Source: a virus. From it: a DNA stretch of 55,844 nucleotides. Below are positions 37,924-47,741 of the stretch, piece by piece. A program made the position numbers and the translations under genes. Numbering within the stretch: the stretch's first letter is position 1; each line of letters starts with the position of its first letter. Below the pieces are notes generated by a model. The model worked only from the letters and a program-made list of their open reading frames with translations. It ran no database searches and was not told where the DNA came from. Location of the stretch: positions 1-55,844 of IMG/VR virus record IMGVR_UViG_3300043446_000624. One strand, 5' to 3'.

Positions 37924-39882
37924 ATGCAAACAAATTACGATCGTCAAGCCAAACTAGCGCAGTCAGCTGGTTTGCCCCAGCTTCAGGCGTTGTCCCAAGG
38001 GGCTAATCCTCGTCAAGTACGACCGTTTGTTGCTCTTGGTGAACTCAATGCGCGTATGGCCCAGATGCAGTCCGACAAGATGTTGCAAGGTGCAGCGCCT
38101 CCAGGGTCTATGCCGACTCTGCGGGAGAAAATTGAACAGTCTCTTCAACAGCTAAAAGCGCAAGCGGCACAACAACAAGCTGCGCAACAGGCTCAACAGC
38201 AGGCCCCCGGTATGTTTCAAGTGCCTGAAGGCACTCCTACGCCGCAGATGCAGCCCCAAGCTGAAGAGATGGCGCAGGCTCCCGCCGATGACGCAATGCA
38301 GATGTATTCTGGTGGCGTGGCTCGTTTGCCCGTAGAGGATCGGATGTTTGGTTACGCCAACGGCGGCATTATTTCGTTCTTTGACGGCAAACGTCCTGAA
38401 GACAAAAAAGATTACGAAGGGCCAACTGACGCGGACATTCAAGAGCAACTAGATCGTCTAGACCGGGAAGCCGGGGTTGTAAGGGATGAAAACGGTCGGC
38501 CCGTAAGAAGAGCCGCTCCTGCCCCTGCGCCAAAAGAAGAAGCTACATCTTTAGCTGGTGACGTTGGTCGAACCGTCGGTCAAGGGATCATGTCCGCAGC
38601 GGGAGCAGTTGGCGATTGGTGGTCAGATTTGACCCGTAAAGGCGAGTTGAACCGCGAACGCTTGCAGCAAGTCCCGGGGTTATTTGAAGAACTTACACCG
38701 TCCCAACGTGCGGCACGCATGGCCCGCATGAAAGAGCTTGGTCAGCAGATGGATAGCGTTTCATCGCCGACGCCTACTGCAGCACCTGCACCTGCCCCCG
38801 CTCCAAAACCTGTCGTTGGTGTAAGTCCAGATCAAGCTGCGGCAGCTCGGGCAAGCTTTGCGGCGACTGATCCCCGTCGAGTGGGGATTGCGACTCCTCC
38901 ACCCAGCAAAGTTGTTCCTCCCACGACAAACGCTCCCGTAAATGCTGGCGATGCAGGCGGGGCTGGTGGTGGCGCATCTACAATGGATGATCTAAGAAAG
39001 ACTTTGATTGAAACCCTTAAGCTACCAGGGTACAAGCCTTCTACACCCAAGTCCGTTGAAGAGCTGGATAGAGAAAAGCAAACCTTTGTGGATAAACAGC
39101 CAACCTCTGCGGAAGCTCAGGCGCTGATGAAGCACTACGATGCAATGGCTAAACGCTACGCCGCTAATGACGAAGCAGAAAAAGCCCAGCAAGCACGGAA
39201 CGCTAGTAACAATCTGGCAACGTTTCTAATGAACACGCGTGGCGGCAGTCTTGGAATTGCTGCTGGTAAAGCAAACGCGGCTCTTCAGCCGTTGCTTGCG
39301 GATCAAGAAACCCGACGTCAGACCTTCCAGAAATTGCGCGATGAACAAGAGATGCTTCTTGGCAAGTCTCGTTATGAGCTTGCTCAAGCGGAACGCGCAC
39401 GCAAGGAAGGCCGCTTTGACGACGCCCGCAAGCACCAGCTGGAAGTCCAAAAGGCGGAAACCGAGATTGCCAAGATTGAAGAACAGCGTCGTGGTCACGT
39501 TTTGACTGGTGGTGTTGGTCTGTTGAATGCTGAGGAGCAAAAACGGTATCACAACATTTTGGCTGGGCAAAACGCAGAAACCAAAAGAGAAAATCAGCGC
39601 CGCTTTGACCTTCAGATGGGTCAAAGACAAGACGAACTGGATGAGCGTATCCGTAATAACAAATTAAACAATCAGCGATTGCTGAGAGACCTTAACAAAA
39701 ACATCGACGCCGCAAGAGTGAAGCTGTCTAGGCTGCCCAAGGATTCCAAAGAACTCGCCCCCATGCGAGAAGAACAGGAAGCTCTGATCCGTGGCTGGCA
39801 AGAAGAAAAACAGATGCTGCTTGATGAAATTAATAGGCCAACCGGGTATGATCCATCCAAGGTCCGAAAAGTCGGGAACTAA
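37924..39882 (+). CDS. Internal virion/ejection protein, coiled-coil, 652 aa
   Basis: N-terminus MQTNYDRQAKLAQSAGLPQL with a helical PFVALGELNARMAQMQ segment, then a long Gln/Ala stretch (QLKAQAAQQQAAQQAQQQAP). It contains MYSGGVARLPVEDRMFGYAN followed by GGIISFFDGKRP, the KGG-type motif shared with neighbours. A Pro/Ala linker precedes C-terminal coiled coils (about residues 375-620; LEVQKAETEIAKIEEQRRGH). No catalytic site is seen. Together with the flanking genes it probably forms the trans-envelope ejection channel. Two bases separate its stop and start from neighbouring genes. Confidence 0.72.
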   Translation: MQTNYDRQAKLAQSAGLPQLQALSQGANPRQVRPFVALGELNARMAQMQSDKMLQGAAPPGSMPTLREKIEQSLQQLKAQAAQQQAAQQAQQQAPGMFQVPEGTPTPQMQPQAEEMAQAPADDAMQMYSGGVARLPVEDRMFGYANGGIISFFDGKRPEDKKDYEGPTDADIQEQLDRLDREAGVVRDENGRPVRRAAPAPAPKEEATSLAGDVGRTVGQGIMSAAGAVGDWWSDLTRKGELNRERLQQVPGLFEELTPSQRAARMARMKELGQQMDSVSSPTPTAAPAPAPAPKPVVGVSPDQAAAARASFAATDPRRVGIATPPPSKVVPPTTNAPVNAGDAGGAGGGASTMDDLRKTLIETLKLPGYKPSTPKSVEELDREKQTFVDKQPTSAEAQALMKHYDAMAKRYAANDEAEKAQQARNASNNLATFLMNTRGGSLGIAAGKANAALQPLLADQETRRQTFQKLRDEQEMLLGKSRYELAQAERARKEGRFDDARKHQLEVQKAETEIAKIEEQRRGHVLTGGVGLLNAEEQKRYHNILAGQNAETKRENQRRFDLQMGQRQDELDERIRNNKLNNQRLLRDLNKNIDAARVKLSRLPKDSKELAPMREEQEALIRGWQEEKQMLLDEINRPTGYDPSKVRKVGN

Positions 39883-39885
39883 TCC

Positions 39886-42800
39886 ATGCCTAAGTTTGAA
39901 GTCGAGCTGCCTTCTGGCAAGTACGAGGTTGATGCCCCAAACGAAAGAAAGGCGTGGGAGTATGCGAACTATTACGCCAAGGCCGACTCAAAGCCTGCTC
40001 CCGTAGCTCAGCCTGCTCCCCCTCCCGCCGCGCCGCCACTGCCGGAACGGTCGTGGGGTGAGGCCGCTAAAGACGTCGGCGCAAGCGCCATATCAGGTAT
40101 TGGTTCACTTGTACAACTTCCTGGGCAACTGTACGGTCTAGCTACCGGCAACTTCAACAAGACTGGCGCGTTGGGTCTTGGCGAAGACATTCAAAAGTTT
40201 GGCGAAGAAATGAAGTCTCCGGGCCTGAAAGCCCGTGAAACTGCGCGTGACGTCGCCGTGCAGAACGCTGAAAAAGAAGGTCAGTGGGAAGCATTCAAGA
40301 CCGCCGTTGGGCAGACTGTTTCTGATCCCGCCCTGCTATTCTCTTTCCTATCCGAACAAGCCCCGCAGATGATCCCAGCGGTCATTACTGGCGGCGGCAC
40401 AGCCGCGCTTGCGGCGTCCAACGTCATGGCAAAAGCTGCCGCACGGGGGATTTCCAAGGAAGCCGCAGAAAAGGTTGCGCAAAAAGCCGCAATCAAGGCT
40501 GGTACGACGGCTGGTGTCCAGACGGGTGCAGTACAGCAGGGTGCAGACATTGGCGCTGGCGCGTACGACATGATCTACAAGGAGCTGACGAATCAGGGCA
40601 TGTCTCCTGAACAAGCGGCTTCTGAAACACTCAACCGTGCGCGTGCCGCTGGTGTGTCTGGCTATGCCCTGTCTTTGATAGCGCAGAAGCTGCCCGGTGG
40701 TCAAGCTATGGAACGCATTCTGGCTGGCGAGCGCATGGCTGGTCGCGGTATCCTTCCCCGCCTTGGAACTGGTCTCGCAACCGGGGCCAAAGAGATTCCC
40801 AGCGAGATGCTGGAAGAGACTGGCGGACGGTTCACCCAAAACTTGGCGCTACGCGATGTCAAACCTGACCAAAGCCTGACTGAAGGCTTGGGACAGACCG
40901 CCGCTATGGCCGCACTTGGCGGCGCTGGCATGGGTGGAGTGACGGGCGCATTGGGACGCCGTGCGGCTCCTCCTGTACCTCCCACCACTACAGAAGAAGA
41001 GAAACCGGAAACCCCAACAACGGACGCCACGGCTCCAGTAACCCCACCTTCAACGCCGCCCGCTGCGCCGCGCGTGGTCCCGGATAAATTTGAAGAAATT
41101 ACGGATCAGGAAGCTCAAGACTTAGCCAAGCAAGAAGTTAAGACTACGGCTCCCACTGGCAGTTTGGCTGAACTTAAACAGCAAATTAATGAGCTAGAGA
41201 CTAAGGTCAACAATCGTAAGATTGAAATTGCCAACATGGTTGCGGCAGGGGAACAGCCACGCCCCAAGAATAAGCTATCTAACTACATCAATGCTAATAA
41301 ACGAGACGAAGCAGACCTTGAAGCTAAGCGCGGAGCGCTTGCCAAGAGGGTTGAAGCAGGAGAAACAGATGTTGTCGAACCTAAGTCAGAAGCAGGTGGA
41401 ACAGGCGCTGAAGTACTTACACGACCCGGTACTGACGACACCGCCGCCGCAGGAGCTGGAACACTTAAACCAAGCGGAGTGGTTTCTCCTGGACAAGATG
41501 CTACAACAACTGCTAAAGGAACGGGACAGCCAGCCGCTCCAGTAACGGAAACCAAGCCTGTCGAAGAAACAAAACCCGTTGCCCCCGTAGCAGAAGCCTC
41601 GCCCGCCGCACCTGTTGCACCCGCGCGTGACGAACTATATGACCAAGTCACCAAAGGTTTGGCGGACAACACGATGCGCCCCAGCGTATCTAGCCTGAAG
41701 AAGACGCTAAAGATTGGGGATGCGCGAGCCAACAAGATTCTGGATGAACTTGAGAAAAACAATGTTGTAACCGCCAAAGATGCCAAAGGTCTGCGTTCAG
41801 TCGTGGGGCAGGAAAAACCTGCGCCTGCTGTCGCACCCGCTAAGCCCGTCGCGCCCGCCAAAGAATTGACGATGGCCGACTTCATGAGCGAAGAAGAATT
41901 AAACGACGTCTTCTCCGAGTTTGAAGATAAAGGCGACAAGCCCTTGGCGTCGCGCGGCCCGCTCAAGGCAGAGGCAGTTACTGATCCCAAGTTGCAACAG
42001 TTGTACAAAGCTGCGCAGCAAGTCGGTATTAGTCCTGTTCCGGGCGAAACGCCTCAGCAGTTGGTTGCCCGTGTGCGCCGTGAGCAGAAGTTCCGTCAGG
42101 AAAACGAAGTCGAGAAAGTGATGACTGAAGGCCCGCTCAAGGGCACAAAGTACACCCAGTTGACTACGCCGCCTTCCGCTGTCCCATTGCAAGAACTTGC
42201 AGGTCAAGGCATTCAGCCCACCAAAAAGCAAGGGCGCGCCCGAAGCGTAATCCCTCAGAACAAGCGCGAACTCTACGAAGAGATGGCGGAAGAGTTCAAT
42301 GCGCAATTGGAAGCTGACATTGCAAAACAGGGCGGCGAAAAAGAAGAGGAAGTCGAAGCGGCCCCCAAAAAGGGTGAAGTTGAAGAAGTCAAAGCAAGCA
42401 CAACGCGTGACTCAGACGAAAAATTGCCCGACTTTGACAGACTGACTGACGACGAAGTTGAAGAATACTTTGATCGCATTAAAGATAATACGTGGGCTGA
42501 GCACACTGACGCCGCACAAGAACTGTCAACGTATATTGCGGGCAAAAGAAAAAACCTAGGTTTTGCTGGGCGTCGCGCAGTTGCCGGAGCTAAAAAGCGT
42601 GGTGTTACTGACGAAGCGCAATTGGAAGCCGCTCGTGAACGCGCAAAAGAACGTGAAGCCGCAGAGCAAAAAGCCGCTCGTGAATACAACCGCCAACGCG
42701 GTCCCATGTCTGACAAGACGGGGTTGGCATATACGTTCCCGCTCTGGGGTGATCTGTCTCCCGAAGCACAAGACCTGTACATTGCCACAATTGGCGACAA

Positions 42801-45800
42801 CAGCGCCATAAATCAGTACGAGACGTTTGGGTTGCTAAAACGTCAGATCCAAGCTGAGCTGCTTGCCAAGAGCAAGAGCGAAGGGTCCCTTGCTGCAATT
42901 AACGAACAGATTCGCATTGCTTTGCAGGAAGAAGATCGTAAGCGCAAACGTGATAGCCGCGCAAAAAGTGGGCGCCTGCCAAAAAATATTCAGGACAAGA
43001 TGTTCTCTGGCGACCTTCAGGGGTTGCTTGACTATTTCAGGGACGGCGCGCAATCTTTTGCGGAACAGATTGGAAAGCCTTTCCAATGGATGACCGGCAC
43101 TGGGATTAGTTTGCCGCGTACAGCACGCGAAGGTATTTACAAGGCTGTCTACCAGAATCTGGCCACTGAGTTAGCGTCTTTGCCCGACTTTAAGGTCAAT
43201 ATTGTGTTTGACCCAAACCTCAACAAGTCTGAGGTGGCGGTATATAACTACAAAACCAACACTATTTATGTCGGGCCAAATGGGTTAACCCAAGGCGCAA
43301 TCTTGCACGAGCTGACACACGCAGCAACAGTCAAGATCATTCATGCGTACTACACCCATTTACATGAACACATCGTTAAAGAAGATATAACGCCTCGCGC
43401 TCGCCGCGCATGTAACCAACTGCTGAACATCATGCTTTTGGCTGAGCCTAAACTGAAGTCTAAAGAAGACGGCAGATACGCTCGCGCGTTTGACAACTTG
43501 TATGAGTTCGTTGCGTACGCAATGACCGATCCCGATTTCCAGCGTGAATTGGCCCAGATGCAGTCGCCAAGCATTGCTAGAGCCACAGACCGTGATGTCA
43601 ATCTTGAAAAAGCTGGCAGAACCGGTGATAAATCTGTAGGCGATAACTTGTGGGGATACTTTGTCAATACGTTGGCGCATCTGTATCGTCTGTTCCGTCC
43701 ATTGTTAGAAAACAAAAAGTACGCTGCTCCAGTTGACCGTCAAATGAAGGTCAAGTCTGGAAGATACCAAAACGTTAAGACAACCATAACTAAATACGAC
43801 CGGGACGAAGGATTCCACGGGTACAAATACGAAGACTCTAAGGAAGAAGCGCGTCGCAAGTACGACGCCTTTATGAACAAGCTTCGTGAACTGCGTAAAC
43901 CACAAGCGGAGCGTGAAGCAAAAGCGGAAGAAGTCACGGAAGAAACCACCGAAGACGACCGCATACTAGAAAAAGCAACCGAAGAAAAGAAGCTTGAGCT
44001 TACCCCCGAGTTGGAAGCGCGGATTGCGGCGTTTGAACTTGAAAAGCAACGTTTGCTAGAAGAAGACAAACAGGCTTACGACGAAAACATTTCCCAGCTG
44101 TTCAATGACATTGAAGCGGAAACCGAGCTTGCCGACATTGAAACAGAAAAACAACAAACCAAAAAAGAAAAAAGAAAAGACGACAAAAAGTTCCAGAAAG
44201 AGCTTATTGATCTGCCTGAACACGGCATCAAGAACCTTGAAGTCCTGACTCTAAGCGAGCCGGGATACCGTGGTAACTTCCTGTTGGAAGCAGCTGCTGC
44301 GTTTGAAGGTATTCTGGCTGTCCCAAATCCTGAAGGTATGCCTGAGCTTGCCGGACTCGACCGTGCCGACATTGATAGAAGCCCTCTTCTCGCTATGACC
44401 GCGCCGCAGACCAAGCAAGCTGAGAAAAAGCAAGAGGATGTGTCGTTTGACCAAGCGGTGGAAAAACAAAAAGAGCGCCTGCCCAAGAAGCCCGGCATCG
44501 GTGCGGTACGCAAACTGTTCACAACTTCGGCTGGGCGTCGGCAGTTGGCTACGGCATGGCAAAACGACCGCTATGCGATCAAGTTCTGGGAAGACTCACT
44601 TGAGCGTGCTGGCAAGATTTTCTATGCTGGCAAAGACAAGATGAACAACATCTACACCCAGATTGCTTTGTCTGCGGCGCGTGCCAAAGACATCTATCTG
44701 ACCAAGGTGGAAACTCCCGCAGCTGAACTGCGCAGCGCTATCGGCAAATTTGCTGAGGGTATGAACCTGTCTGTAGAGGACGCGCTGAGCCATTTGCAGG
44801 TATACGCTATTGGGTTGCACGAGCCTGAGCGCCGCGAAGCTAAGTTCCTGTTGAACGTGCCATTGAACGATAAAGTCAAGATCAAGTTTGACGGCAAGGC
44901 AATGACTCCCGCCGATGTGCGGCAGTACATCCTAGATGAGTTCATCTTAAACGGCACTGCTAACAAACAAGAAGCCGCGCAACTGAAAAAAGTTATGCGT
45001 TCGCTGGTGGATAAGTACAAAGACCCCGCTGGTTCTAGTCCTAGCGGTGAAAAGTCCATCGATGAATTTAGCGCAAACTACAACGTGATTGGTACGTACT
45101 CCCCCGCGTCGATCAAAGCTATCCAAGATCGGTACAAGAAGAACGAAAAGTTGCTCAAGCCCGTTTTTGATGCAATGCAGAAACTGCAAACCGTCACGGC
45201 TGAAATGAACCGCGATGCCAACTATTGGTCTAAGCCGGTCGAATCATTGGTGAACTTCTACGGATGGAATCACTACGTGCCGTTCAAGGGTAAAGCGGAA
45301 GCCGCGACTGGCAAGCTGGACTATCTGTTGGACTTTGATAGCGAACGCCTAGGCAAAGAACTGCAAGACGCGCCGCATTCGTTTGAAGGTCGTGTTAGTG
45401 AATCTGACAACTCCATCGTCCAGACAATGACTGACGCTACGCGTGCCGCAATGCGCGCTGGGCGGGCTGACCTGACGCTTGCAATCAAAAATGCTTTGGA
45501 CCAAAAACTTCTACGTGGTGCGCCGGTCAAAACTATTCCGTTCAAGGATCGCTACAACGCTGGCATTGACGAAGAAAAGAAACGCGCCACGATCTTCCAT
45601 TACAACGAAGACGGTAGTGTGGATGTTCTGTATATTCAAGATCGTTCGCAACTGGAAGCTATCCGTCGCACGTACCAGCAGTCCAATCCGATGATTGATA
45701 TGCTTAACGGCTTCACCAGCAAGATCGGACAAGTTCACACTCGGTACAACTTTGCTTTTGCTCCGATGAACTATTTCCGCGATATGTTGACCAACGCGTT

Positions 45801-47526
45801 CACAATCGGTACGGAAATGAGCGTGGCTGACGCCGCACGATATATTGGCGCAGTGACCGCAAGTGTTGTCAACGGTGGTCTTGGGCGGGCCTTCACAATA
45901 GCGCGTTTGTACAACACAGGCAACATTGCTGAGATCAAGCGTTTGGCAGGAGGAAACAAACCCCGCGCACAACTGAGCAATAAAGAGCTGAAGTATCGAG
46001 AGATGTACGAGTACATCCAGCAGGGCGGCATGGTGTCTTATCTGCAAGGTCTGTCATCTCAAGGCACGTTTGATTCTCTCCAGAAAGACATCAACAGCAG
46101 TGACGTCAAGAAAGCTGGAGCGGCTATCAATAAGGTGTTTGACGTCTACACCGATATGTTTGAATTGGCTAGTCGTACAGCGGCCTACAGTATCACCAAG
46201 CAAAGTTATATGCAGGGTGGCAGAAAGCTAAGCGAAGAAGAAGCCGCTACCAAAGCTGCTGGCTACGTCAAGGGTCTGGCTAACTTTGAACAGGTGGGCA
46301 AGTACGGCAAAGCCGCTGGCGCAGTGTTCATGTTCTTCCGACCCGCCGCCACGGGTGCAGTGCGGGCAATCGAAACCATTGGCCCCATGTTCCGTGATAC
46401 GGATCAAGCCGTTAAAGAATTTGAGGCCAACAACCCTGAAGCCGCTAAAGACAAGAAGGCTGTTGAAGAGTTCCGTCGCAACTTTGAGAAACAGAAAAAA
46501 GCTGCCACATACATGACCCTTGCGCTGAGCGGCATGGGTGCGTTGGTGTACATGATGGCTATGGCTCTGTCGGACGATGACGATATGGGGCGCGACCGTG
46601 TGGCAACGGACGACATCAACCGCTGGACTCGCTACGCTCGGTTCTATATTCCCGGGCGTGAAAAGCCAATCCAAATCCCTTGGGGCTTCGGCCTTGGCGC
46701 GTTTGCTTCCAGCGGAGCGCAGATGGCGGCTCTTGCATCGGGCAACGCATCGGTCAAGGATGTATTCAACAACATTCTTGAAGTTGGTATGGACTCCTTC
46801 ATGCCGTTGCCTCAGTCGCGGATTAATAAGTTTGAGCAGCCAGCCGCGTGGCTGATGGACTCTGCTACGCCGTCTATCCTGCGTCCGTTCTTCGAGTGGC
46901 AGATGAACATCGACGCTCTGGGCCGTGAAATCTATAACAACCGCAACACTCGCATGGGTGACGCCTATACCGGCGGGGATAGCATTCCTCACATCTGGAA
47001 GTGGGCGGCACGTACGATGGTTGAAGCAACCAACGGTGCTGTGGACGTTAGTCCTAACACACTGTATTTCTTTGCCAGCAACTACGCCGATGGCGGGGCA
47101 CGTTTGGTTCAGACGTTTGGCAATTGGGCTATGCTTGCCGCAGGTGAGAAAGAATTTGACCCCCGCCATGACACGTTGCTGTTTGACAGCTTCTTCGGCG
47201 CTCCGTCCAACTTTGACGCACGCGAGTTTTCATCTGTGGAAAAACAAATTCAAGGCATGGAGCAAAAGCTCAAGATGTTCAAGGATAACCCGCTCATGGA
47301 AGCCAAGTACATGGCGGCTAACCCGATGGCTGAGCATCTTGTTGATGTCTACAACAAGGGTGTCAACCGTGACTTGAAAGAGTTGCGTACCGAAGCCAAC
47401 GAAATCCGAGCGATGCAAATCTCTCCGAAGACTAAAGAAGCGATGCTCAAGAACATCATCCGTCTACAGAACTTGGAAAAACGCTTCTTGATCGAAGAAT
47501 TCAAAGCCTACGGCGTCAAGCCCTAA
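39886..47526 (+). CDS. Giant polyvalent internal virion protein, 2546 aa, zincin-like
   Basis: The largest gene in the window. It starts MPKFEVELPSGKYEVDAPNE. Residues about 50-370 are Ala/Gly-rich amphipathic helices (SFLSEQAPQMIPAVITGGGT) that could insert in membranes. Residues 582-642 resemble the FtsK-gamma winged helix. A zincin motif HELTH lies at 1141-1145 after an ILHELTHAATVKI strand-helix. Long charged coiled coils follow (about 1300-1450). Residues about 2140-2310 include TYMTLALSGMGALVYMMAMA and match the large polyvalent protein LPD38 type. Probably injected with the DNA and possibly proteolytic. Confidence 0.78.
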   Translation: MPKFEVELPSGKYEVDAPNERKAWEYANYYAKADSKPAPVAQPAPPPAAPPLPERSWGEAAKDVGASAISGIGSLVQLPGQLYGLATGNFNKTGALGLGEDIQKFGEEMKSPGLKARETARDVAVQNAEKEGQWEAFKTAVGQTVSDPALLFSFLSEQAPQMIPAVITGGGTAALAASNVMAKAAARGISKEAAEKVAQKAAIKAGTTAGVQTGAVQQGADIGAGAYDMIYKELTNQGMSPEQAASETLNRARAAGVSGYALSLIAQKLPGGQAMERILAGERMAGRGILPRLGTGLATGAKEIPSEMLEETGGRFTQNLALRDVKPDQSLTEGLGQTAAMAALGGAGMGGVTGALGRRAAPPVPPTTTEEEKPETPTTDATAPVTPPSTPPAAPRVVPDKFEEITDQEAQDLAKQEVKTTAPTGSLAELKQQINELETKVNNRKIEIANMVAAGEQPRPKNKLSNYINANKRDEADLEAKRGALAKRVEAGETDVVEPKSEAGGTGAEVLTRPGTDDTAAAGAGTLKPSGVVSPGQDATTTAKGTGQPAAPVTETKPVEETKPVAPVAEASPAAPVAPARDELYDQVTKGLADNTMRPSVSSLKKTLKIGDARANKILDELEKNNVVTAKDAKGLRSVVGQEKPAPAVAPAKPVAPAKELTMADFMSEEELNDVFSEFEDKGDKPLASRGPLKAEAVTDPKLQQLYKAAQQVGISPVPGETPQQLVARVRREQKFRQENEVEKVMTEGPLKGTKYTQLTTPPSAVPLQELAGQGIQPTKKQGRARSVIPQNKRELYEEMAEEFNAQLEADIAKQGGEKEEEVEAAPKKGEVEEVKASTTRDSDEKLPDFDRLTDDEVEEYFDRIKDNTWAEHTDAAQELSTYIAGKRKNLGFAGRRAVAGAKKRGVTDEAQLEAARERAKEREAAEQKAAREYNRQRGPMSDKTGLAYTFPLWGDLSPEAQDLYIATIGDNSAINQYETFGLLKRQIQAELLAKSKSEGSLAAINEQIRIALQEEDRKRKRDSRAKSGRLPKNIQDKMFSGDLQGLLDYFRDGAQSFAEQIGKPFQWMTGTGISLPRTAREGIYKAVYQNLATELASLPDFKVNIVFDPNLNKSEVAVYNYKTNTIYVGPNGLTQGAILHELTHAATVKIIHAYYTHLHEHIVKEDITPRARRACNQLLNIMLLAEPKLKSKEDGRYARAFDNLYEFVAYAMTDPDFQRELAQMQSPSIARATDRDVNLEKAGRTGDKSVGDNLWGYFVNTLAHLYRLFRPLLENKKYAAPVDRQMKVKSGRYQNVKTTITKYDRDEGFHGYKYEDSKEEARRKYDAFMNKLRELRKPQAEREAKAEEVTEETTEDDRILEKATEEKKLELTPELEARIAAFELEKQRLLEEDKQAYDENISQLFNDIEAETELADIETEKQQTKKEKRKDDKKFQKELIDLPEHGIKNLEVLTLSEPGYRGNFLLEAAAAFEGILAVPNPEGMPELAGLDRADIDRSPLLAMTAPQTKQAEKKQEDVSFDQAVEKQKERLPKKPGIGAVRKLFTTSAGRRQLATAWQNDRYAIKFWEDSLERAGKIFYAGKDKMNNIYTQIALSAARAKDIYLTKVETPAAELRSAIGKFAEGMNLSVEDALSHLQVYAIGLHEPERREAKFLLNVPLNDKVKIKFDGKAMTPADVRQYILDEFILNGTANKQEAAQLKKVMRSLVDKYKDPAGSSPSGEKSIDEFSANYNVIGTYSPASIKAIQDRYKKNEKLLKPVFDAMQKLQTVTAEMNRDANYWSKPVESLVNFYGWNHYVPFKGKAEAATGKLDYLLDFDSERLGKELQDAPHSFEGRVSESDNSIVQTMTDATRAAMRAGRADLTLAIKNALDQKLLRGAPVKTIPFKDRYNAGIDEEKKRATIFHYNEDGSVDVLYIQDRSQLEAIRRTYQQSNPMIDMLNGFTSKIGQVHTRYNFAFAPMNYFRDMLTNAFTIGTEMSVADAARYIGAVTASVVNGGLGRAFTIARLYNTGNIAEIKRLAGGNKPRAQLSNKELKYREMYEYIQQGGMVSYLQGLSSQGTFDSLQKDINSSDVKKAGAAINKVFDVYTDMFELASRTAAYSITKQSYMQGGRKLSEEEAATKAAGYVKGLANFEQVGKYGKAAGAVFMFFRPAATGAVRAIETIGPMFRDTDQAVKEFEANNPEAAKDKKAVEEFRRNFEKQKKAATYMTLALSGMGALVYMMAMALSDDDDMGRDRVATDDINRWTRYARFYIPGREKPIQIPWGFGLGAFASSGAQMAALASGNASVKDVFNNILEVGMDSFMPLPQSRINKFEQPAAWLMDSATPSILRPFFEWQMNIDALGREIYNNRNTRMGDAYTGGDSIPHIWKWAARTMVEATNGAVDVSPNTLYFFASNYADGGARLVQTFGNWAMLAAGEKEFDPRHDTLLFDSFFGAPSNFDAREFSSVEKQIQGMEQKLKMFKDNPLMEAKYMAANPMAEHLVDVYNKGVNRDLKELRTEANEIRAMQISPKTKEAMLKNIIRLQNLEKRFLIEEFKAYGVKP

Positions 47527-47741
47527 GCCACGCGCCATGCCCGTACACCAAGGACACCGTCCTTGGTAGTGGGGTAGGCTTTCACTTTCACTCCAGCTTT
47601 CTTGGATGTGACGTCAATCATGTAGACCATGTACGCAGGGCGCATAGTCGGGATAAAGAAGCTATCCCCTATGCTCATCCCTGTATACGGAAAAATCCAC
47701 TCTGGCTCGTCAGGCGGCGAGTCGGGTTTCAGCGGTTTCAT
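47523..47741 (-). CDS. Small hypothetical protein, 72 aa
   Basis: The ATG at 47741 lies inside the 3' end of the primase-helicase gene; a TTG two codons upstream is an alternative. It begins MKPLKPDSPPDEPEWIFPYT, then MSIGDSFFIPTMRPAYMVYM and ends with GVLGVRAWRVA. The GDSFF(I/V)P and final RVWR-like pattern with a Pro-rich start matches small proteins often found next to phage replication genes. A compact beta fold is likely. Its stop overlaps the convergent stop of the 2546-aa gene by 4 bp. The Shine-Dalgarno is weak, so coupling is assumed. Confidence 0.65.
   Translation of the reverse strand: MKPLKPDSPPDEPEWIFPYTGMSIGDSFFIPTMRPAYMVYMIDVTSKKAGVKVKAYPTTKDGVLGVRAWRVA

Noticed and set aside
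39087-39095. DnaA box TGTGGATAA as a second origin
   Set aside because: It lies in the coding sequence of the 652-aa protein with no AT-rich tract or repeats nearby; a single 9-mer is expected by chance in 56 kb.
46228-47169. A 313-codon minus-strand frame in the 2546-aa gene
   Set aside because: Opposite conserved LPD38-like sequence, no ribosome site, no protein motif.
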